Origin: an uncultured Bacillota bacterium | Lineage (GTDB): Bacteria; Bacillota; Clostridia; Tissierellales; Tepidimicrobiaceae | Assembly (NCBI GenBank): GCA_937967955.1 | Contig: CALBUB010000083.1 | Location: 1 to 9,638, forward strand | Direction: 5' to 3' | DNA: 9,638 nucleotides | Part shown: in pieces, positions 5,766 to 9,638 of the stretch | Layout: each line of letters starts with the position of its first letter | How positions within the stretch are numbered: the first letter of the stretch is position 1 | Made by a program: the position numbers and the translations under genes | The notes under the pieces: generated by a model | What the model saw: the letters and a program-made list of their open reading frames with translations, nothing else | What the model was told of the DNA's origin: nothing | Database searches by the model: none

Positions 5766-6461
5766 TCACCTGCTCCAAGTATTGACCATCAAGTAGCCTT
5801 GGCCTCTTTTAGTCCTTATGGAATCATATATGCCTAGTTCCTCAAGTTTTTTCCTTAACCTTGCTATATTCACCGATAAGGTATTATCATCTACGAAATC
5901 CATATCATCCCACAGCTCTTCCAAGAGTTTATCTCTTGGAACTATTTCGTTCAAATTGGTAGCTAAAATATACAAAAGTGCAAACTCCTTCTTGCTGAGC
6001 TCTATCTTCTTATTGTTCCACTCCACTATGTTCTGATTCACGTACAGGTATAGGCCTTCTATATCCAATATTTCCTTGGTCATTCTTTCTGCATATTCTC
6101 CATAAGCTCTTCTCATTACCCCTTTGATTTTTGCTAACAACAGGTCGAAGGAAAAGGGCTTGATTATATAATCATCGCCCCCATGCTCTATGGCCATTAC
6201 CTGATCCATATCTGATAGTCTTGCTGATATGAATATTATAGGCACCTTTGAAATGCTCCTTATTTCCCTACACCAGTAAAAGCCATCGTAGTAAGGAAGG
6301 TTAATATCCAGTAACACCAGATGAGGCTCTACTCTTAGAAATTCCCCTTTTATATCTGTATAATCCTTTACTATGGAAACATGGTAGTTATATCTTTCCA
6401 ATTTATCTTTAATAAGCTCTTGCAGCTTTACATCATCCTCTACAACCAATACCTTGTACAC
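5766..6461 (-). CDS. BceR-type OmpR-family response regulator
   Basis: This is a two-domain DNA-binding regulator of 231 residues. The receiver domain has the acidic pair D9-D10, phospho-acceptor D52 in L-L-D-I-N-L-P, S79 in I-S-A, and K101 in K-P-F. The winged-helix domain covers about 131-227 and ends with the typical T-K-R-G-Q-G-Y-L. The start is GTG at 6461, with GGAGG seven bases upstream; there is no in-frame ATG at the conserved N-terminus. It is co-transcribed with the kinase four bases downstream. Its probable target is the TAACA/TGTAA box at 4672-4685 ahead of the transporter genes. Confidence 0.93.
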   Translation of the reverse strand: MYKVLVVEDDVKLQELIKDKLERYNYHVSIVKDYTDIKGEFLRVEPHLVLLDINLPYYDGFYWCREIRSISKVPIIFISARLSDMDQVMAIEHGGDDYIIKPFSFDLLLAKIKGVMRRAYGEYAERMTKEILDIEGLYLYVNQNIVEWNNKKIELSKKEFALLYILATNLNEIVPRDKLLEELWDDMDFVDDNTLSVNIARLRKKLEELGIYDSIRTKRGQGYLMVNTWSR

Positions 6462-6490
6462 AATGACACCTCCAATGCTTCAATAATTAT

Positions 6491-6519
6491 AATATATCAT
6501 TGAAATAAAATATAAACAA
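6491..6519 (-). promoter_or_regulatory. Probable promoter of the regulator-kinase pair
   Basis: TTGTTT (6514-6519) and TATATT (6491-6496) are separated by exactly 17 bases on the minus strand, about 30 bases before the GTG start. An overlapping TATAAT (6486-6491) is an alternative -10 without a good -35. The 6520-6630 stretch upstream holds no convincing gene or operator. Confidence 0.5.
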
Positions 6520-6630
6520 TCTTCCACCTATTAACTCCAGCTCTCTGCTTCCCAAATTTAAGAAATACAGGGAGAAGCTTAATATTTATGCTATTCCCTC
6601 CTTTCAACATTAACGCATATAGCAAAAATC

Positions 6631-6663
6631 AAAAAAAGCTTCTAAACCCTATGGTTTAGAAGC
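6631..6663 (-). terminator. Intrinsic terminator of the PopT-family gene
   Basis: GCTTCTAAACC (6638-6648) pairs with GGTTTAGAAGC (6653-6663), a perfect 11-bp stem with a four-base loop. On the minus strand seven T (6637-6631) follow. It starts five bases beyond the stop at 6669. Confidence 0.93.
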
Positions 6664-6668
6664 CTAAA

Positions 6669-7478
6669 CTATTCCCTTGCAAACTTGCTTAAGTTGAAGG
6701 AAAGGAAAAAACCTATTATCAATATGAGTGCACTAAGCAAATACTCCATATTAAAGCTAAAGCCAGGAAATAGTGGAACAATGGAACCGAGAACAAAGCC
6801 TATTATCATATAATAGGTAAGGCCATAAGCTTTTTCGAACATGAAGGATATGATCTTTGAAAGCCCTAGAAAGCACAAAACAAATCCTATACCCATGGGA
6901 ATCAAGGCAGATAAATCCAATGTGGCCATAGCCTTGAGGGTAAAATTATATGCATTCAAATATATCAGTATTACAGAGGCACTCATCCCTGGCACCACTG
7001 ACCCTATGCCTACAATGGCTCCGTATAATATAAGCTCCATTAGTCCCGGCTCTTCATCTGTATCAACATCTATAATGCCATCATCCTCCGCTATGCCAAA
7101 TGCCACAGAAATTATAAAGCTCAATAAAAAGGGAACTATGTATATCCATTGAAATCCTCTTTTGTTGGCAGTCTTAAAGAGGGAAGGAAAGGTCCCTAAC
7201 ATAAGCCCTATAAACAGGTATCTTACCTGTACATTGTAGTTTTCAAATAGATAATTAAAAATATTACTAAAAATTATAACTCCAAGGGCTAATCCCAGCC
7301 CTACAGGCATAAGGTATTTAACCTTTTTAGTAAAATCCTTAAATATATTTCCAATAGCCCGAGTTAAATCTTCATAAATACCAAGTATAACTGCTATGGC
7401 TCCACCGCTTACTCCCGGTGCTATAGCCCCTATGCCTATTACTATACCTTTTAAAAAAGCTGACAATGCCCTCTTCAT
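6669..7478 (-). CDS. popT: DUF368/PopT-family undecaprenyl-phosphate translocase
   Basis: This is a 269-residue polytopic inner-membrane protein. Two diagnostic copies of a glycine-proline motif are visible: G-A-I-A-P-G-V-S-G-G near residues 17-26 and G-S-V-V-P-G-M-S near 159-166. Each is followed by hydrophobic segments, showing the internal two-fold repeat of DUF368. Members of this family (PopT) were recently shown to return undecaprenyl phosphate across the membrane for reuse in wall synthesis. The start ATG 7478 has AAAGGTGA upstream. An acidic loop (residues 131-143) lies between the halves. It has its own promoter and terminator. Its neighbour is a Bce module acting against lipid-cycle antibiotics. 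The family assignment is firm; the flippase activity is carried over from homologues. Confidence 0.85.
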   Translation of the reverse strand: MKRALSAFLKGIVIGIGAIAPGVSGGAIAVILGIYEDLTRAIGNIFKDFTKKVKYLMPVGLGLALGVIIFSNIFNYLFENYNVQVRYLFIGLMLGTFPSLFKTANKRGFQWIYIVPFLLSFIISVAFGIAEDDGIIDVDTDEEPGLMELILYGAIVGIGSVVPGMSASVILIYLNAYNFTLKAMATLDLSALIPMGIGFVLCFLGLSKIISFMFEKAYGLTYYMIIGFVLGSIVPLFPGFSFNMEYLLSALILIIGFFLSFNLSKFARE

Positions 7479-7508
7479 AAAATCACCTTTTAATTATTCT
7501 ATTTTTCC

Positions 7509-7537
7509 ATTATACAATAAATGACCAGCCATTTCAA
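7509..7537 (-). promoter_or_regulatory. Promoter of the PopT-family gene
   Basis: TTGAAA (7532-7537), a 17-base spacer and a perfect TATAAT (7509-7514) make the best sigma-A-type promoter in the window. It lies about 31 bases before the start codon, and its -35 overlaps the U-tract of the preceding terminator. Confidence 0.75.
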
Positions 7538-7576
7538 AAAAATATCTCGGCACTATAGGAGCAATTATAGGCCGAG
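7535..7576 (-). terminator. Intrinsic terminator of the YerC-like gene
   Basis: CTCGGC (7546-7551) and CTATA (7553-7557) pair with TATAG (7566-7570) and GCCGAG (7571-7576). This gives eleven pairs with one bulged A and an eight-base loop. On the minus strand ATATTTTTTTG follows. It begins ten bases after the stop codon at 7587. Confidence 0.88.
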
Positions 7577-7586
7577 GAAAAATTTT

Positions 7587-7895
7587 TTATTCAGCTTTTA
7601 GAGAATTAAGCTTTTCTAAAACCAATTGGTAACCGCCAGCCCCATGGCGTAAAGCTCTGTTGACTCTGCTTATAGTGGCAGTGCTAGCCCCTGTTTTTTC
7701 TGCTATTTCTGCATAGGTATTCCTAGCAACTAACAGTCTAGCCACTTCAAAGCGTTGGGCAATAGATTTAATTTCCCTTTCTGTACATATATCCTCAAAG
7801 AACTTATAACAGTCTTCAACAGTCTCCAGTTTTAATATGGCTTTGAAAAGGTTGTCTACCTGTTGACTTCCTGTTTTAGATTCATAAGCAAGCAA
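7587..7895 (-). CDS. TrpR-like YerC/YecD-family DNA-binding protein
   Basis: This 102-residue, mostly helical protein has a TrpR-type helix-turn-helix, roughly Y61-L82, with A-E-I-A-E-K-T-G-A-S-T-A-T-I-S-R-V. T-E-R-E-I-K-S-I-A-Q-R-F (38-49) is also typical of the YerC/YecD family, and the length matches. It starts at TTG 7895, with GGTGG seven bases upstream; the only nearby ATG is out of frame. No separate promoter is clear in the 71 bases after fhs, so it may depend on read-through or on a promoter I cannot recognise. Family members are poorly characterised regulators; tryptophan dependence should not be assumed. Confidence 0.85.
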   Translation of the reverse strand: MLAYESKTGSQQVDNLFKAILKLETVEDCYKFFEDICTEREIKSIAQRFEVARLLVARNTYAEIAEKTGASTATISRVNRALRHGAGGYQLVLEKLNSLKAE

Positions 7896-7927
7896 TATAT
7901 CACCACCTTAGATTTGTAGACTGTTTA

Positions 7928-7966
7928 GACTAAAAAATCTGGGAAAGAATCCCAGATTTTTTAGTC
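7928..7966. terminator. Long-stem terminator of fhs
   Basis: GACTAAAAAATCTGGG (7928-7943) and CCCAGATTTTTTAGTC (7951-7966) form a perfect 16-bp stem with a seven-base loop, directly after the fhs stop at 7967. The A/T tracts lie inside the stem, so it can act in either direction. Confidence 0.9.
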
Positions 7967-9637
7967 CTAGAATAGTCCAACTATTTCTCCACTTGGTAAT
8001 ATATCTATATTGTTGGCTGCAGGAACCTTTGGTAGTCCTGGCATGGTCATAATATCTCCAGTCAAGGCTACTAGGAAACCTGCACCATTGGATACCCTTA
8101 TATCTCTTACTGTAATCTTGAAGCCTTTTGGCCTTGCCAATAGGGTTGGGTCATCAGATAAGGAATACTGAGTTTTTGCCATACATATTGGCATCTTATC
8201 TAAGCCAAGTTCTTCAATTTGTTTTATCTTCTTCTCGCAAGCTTTTGTATATTCAACTCCATCTGCACCATATACTTCTACTGCTATCTTTTCTATCTTA
8301 TCCTTAATTGAATCTTCTACATCATATAAGGGCTTAAAGTTAGATTTTTTAGTTTCACATATTTCAACTACTTTTTCTGCTAGCTCTATTGCTCCTTCTC
8401 CTCCTTTAGCCCATACTTCAGATAGTACTGCTTCTGCTCCTACTTCCTTACATCTGTTCAATAAGTAGTCTAATTCAGCTTCTGTATCAGTTGGGAATCT
8501 GTTGATTGCCACAACTGCTGGTACTCCAAATTTATTTACATTTTCAATGTGTTTTTCTAAGTTTTCAAAGCCTCTTGCAAGGGCATCTAAATCTTCTTTG
8601 CCTAATTCATCCCTCTTAGCTCCACCATGGTGTTTCAATGCCCTAACTGTAGCTACTATTACTGCAGCATCTGGTTTTAAGTTACCAAATCTAGATTTAA
8701 TATTGAAGAATTTCTCAGCACCTAAGTCTGCACCGAAGCCTGCCTCTGTAATAGTGTATTCTGCTAGTTTCAAGCTTAACTTAGTTGCTAGTAGGGAGTT
8801 GCAGCCGTGAGCTATATTAGCAAAGGGGCCACCATGGACTAGTGCAGGTGTATTTTCTAATGTTTGAACAAGGTTTGGATAAATTGCATCCTTCATAAGT
8901 AGTGCAACAGAACCTTCTGCCTTTAGATCTTTTACATATACAGGGCTGCCGTCGTATCTATAAGCTACAATTATTCTTCCTATTCTCTCTTTTAGATCCT
9001 CTAAGTCTTCAGCTAAGCATAGGATTGCCATTACTTCAGAAGCCACTGTAATATCAAAGCCATCTTCTCTTGGAACTCCATTAGCTCTTCCGCCAAGGCC
9101 TACAACTATATTTCTTAGTGCTCTATCGTTTAGGTCTAAAACTCTCTTCCATACAATCCTTCTTGGATCTATGTTTAACTCATTTCCTTGATGAAGGTGG
9201 TTATCAAGCATTGCAGAGATTAAGTTATGGGCAGTAGTTATAGCGTGTAGGTCTCCTGTAAAGTGGAGATTAATATCTTCCATTGGTACTACTTGTGCGT
9301 AGCCGCCTCCTGCAGCTCCTCCTTTTACTCCAAAGCTAGGTCCTAAGGATGGTTCCCTTATGGCTGTAATAGCAGTTTTACCTATTTTATTTAAGCCCAT
9401 AGAAAGTCCTATATTAGTGGTAGTTTTTCCTTCTCCAGCAGGGGTTGGGTTAATAGCTGTTACTAGTATTAGTTTGCCATCTTCTTTATCCTTCAATCTT
9501 TCTAAAACTTTTAGGTTAATCTTTGCTTTGTATTTACCATATTGGATTATGTCGTCTTCTTCTAGGCCTAATTTCTTAGCTATTTCAACAATTGGCAACA
9601 ATTTAGCCTCTTGTGCTATTTGAACATCCGTCTTCAC
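7967..9637 (-). CDS. fhs: Formate-tetrahydrofolate ligase
   Basis: This enzyme joins formate to tetrahydrofolate using ATP, giving 10-formyl-tetrahydrofolate. It is the entry step of the methyl branch of the Wood-Ljungdahl pathway and is also used in purine, glycine and serine metabolism of anaerobes. The 556 residues are full length for the family. The nucleotide loop is T-P-A-G-E-G-K-T-T (65-73), followed by E-P-S-L-G-P-S-F-G (95-103), K-G-G-A-A-G-G-G (105-112) and N-L-H-F-T-G-D (123-129). The start is GTG at 9637, one base from the window edge, so its ribosome binding site cannot be seen. The M-K-T-D-x-Q-I-A-Q beginning matches what I know of clostridial homologues, so I take the gene as complete. 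It ends in a strong terminator. Confidence 0.97.
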   Translation of the reverse strand: MKTDVQIAQEAKLLPIVEIAKKLGLEEDDIIQYGKYKAKINLKVLERLKDKEDGKLILVTAINPTPAGEGKTTTNIGLSMGLNKIGKTAITAIREPSLGPSFGVKGGAAGGGYAQVVPMEDINLHFTGDLHAITTAHNLISAMLDNHLHQGNELNIDPRRIVWKRVLDLNDRALRNIVVGLGGRANGVPREDGFDITVASEVMAILCLAEDLEDLKERIGRIIVAYRYDGSPVYVKDLKAEGSVALLMKDAIYPNLVQTLENTPALVHGGPFANIAHGCNSLLATKLSLKLAEYTITEAGFGADLGAEKFFNIKSRFGNLKPDAAVIVATVRALKHHGGAKRDELGKEDLDALARGFENLEKHIENVNKFGVPAVVAINRFPTDTEAELDYLLNRCKEVGAEAVLSEVWAKGGEGAIELAEKVVEICETKKSNFKPLYDVEDSIKDKIEKIAVEVYGADGVEYTKACEKKIKQIEELGLDKMPICMAKTQYSLSDDPTLLARPKGFKITVRDIRVSNGAGFLVALTGDIMTMPGLPKVPAANNIDILPSGEIVGLF

Positions 9638-9638
9638 T

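Noticed and set aside
6541..6588. Imperfect GCTTCCC / GGGAGAAGC hairpin between popT and the response regulator
   Set aside because: The pairing needs a bulge and a 16-base loop, and no U-tract follows, so it is too weak to call as a regulatory element.
6497..6610. A 37-codon minus-strand frame from ATG 6610, upstream of the response regulator
   Set aside because: There is no ribosome binding site before the ATG, the frame overlaps the putative promoter at 6491-6519, and no recognisable motif is present.
8502..8810. Plus-strand open frames inside fhs, popT, the Bce genes and arsD
   Set aside because: All lie antisense to well-supported family genes, show no family motifs and are shadows of the minus-strand reading frames.
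1..9638. Search for CRISPR arrays, tRNA or rRNA genes, insertion sequences and attachment sites
   Set aside because: I saw no regularly spaced repeats, cloverleaf-like segments, transposase fragments or long terminal repeats. Nearly all of the window is accounted for by genes, promoters and terminators.

Overview
The window looks like chromosome from a low-GC, anaerobic Firmicute of the Clostridia/Tissierellia type. The reasons are A+T-rich coding sequence, strong GGAGG-type ribosome binding sites, TTG and GTG starts, a full-length formate-tetrahydrofolate ligase, a Bce-type peptide-resistance module, and an arsenic operon with a UGA codon best read as selenocysteine. Species-level assignment is not possible from this sequence. 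Every gene I can support lies on the minus strand, so transcription runs from right to left.

Right to left: (1) fhs (7967-9637) ends in a 16-bp terminator hairpin. (2) A TrpR-like YerC/YecD regulator (7587-7895) follows, with its own terminator. (3) A DUF368/PopT-family membrane protein (6669-7478), a predicted undecaprenyl-phosphate translocase, has its own promoter and terminator. (4) A four-gene Bce-type detoxification module (1840-6461) comprises response regulator, intramembrane-sensing histidine kinase, ABC ATPase and ten-helix permease. A weak terminator, a BceR-like box and a -10 element separate the regulatory pair from the transporter pair, and a strong terminator closes the module. 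(5) An arsenic operon (106-1693) reads arsR, arsD, arsC and a small thioredoxin-fold gene interrupted by an in-frame UGA.

The most notable element is that last gene. Read through the UGA, it encodes 117 residues with C21-G-U23-G-P-S, a further Cys29 and a predicted cis-proline. A bacterial-type SECIS hairpin with a CGGUGA loop lies at the expected distance 3' of the UGA. Sec23 lies where Cys18 of ArsD lies relative to a shared G-P-S. A gene finder that treats UGA as a stop would report an 80-residue fragment lacking the active site. I infer an arsenic-linked redox partner or As(III)-binding protein.

Two near-identical palindromes, one at the arsR promoter (1706-1727) and one at the left edge (35-56), look like ArsR operators. 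The left one implies a second ArsR-controlled transcript running out of the window, possibly carrying the efflux pump that is missing here. The Bce module and the PopT homologue both concern undecaprenyl-lipid carriers or their inhibitors, so the centre of the window may be a small envelope-defence neighbourhood.
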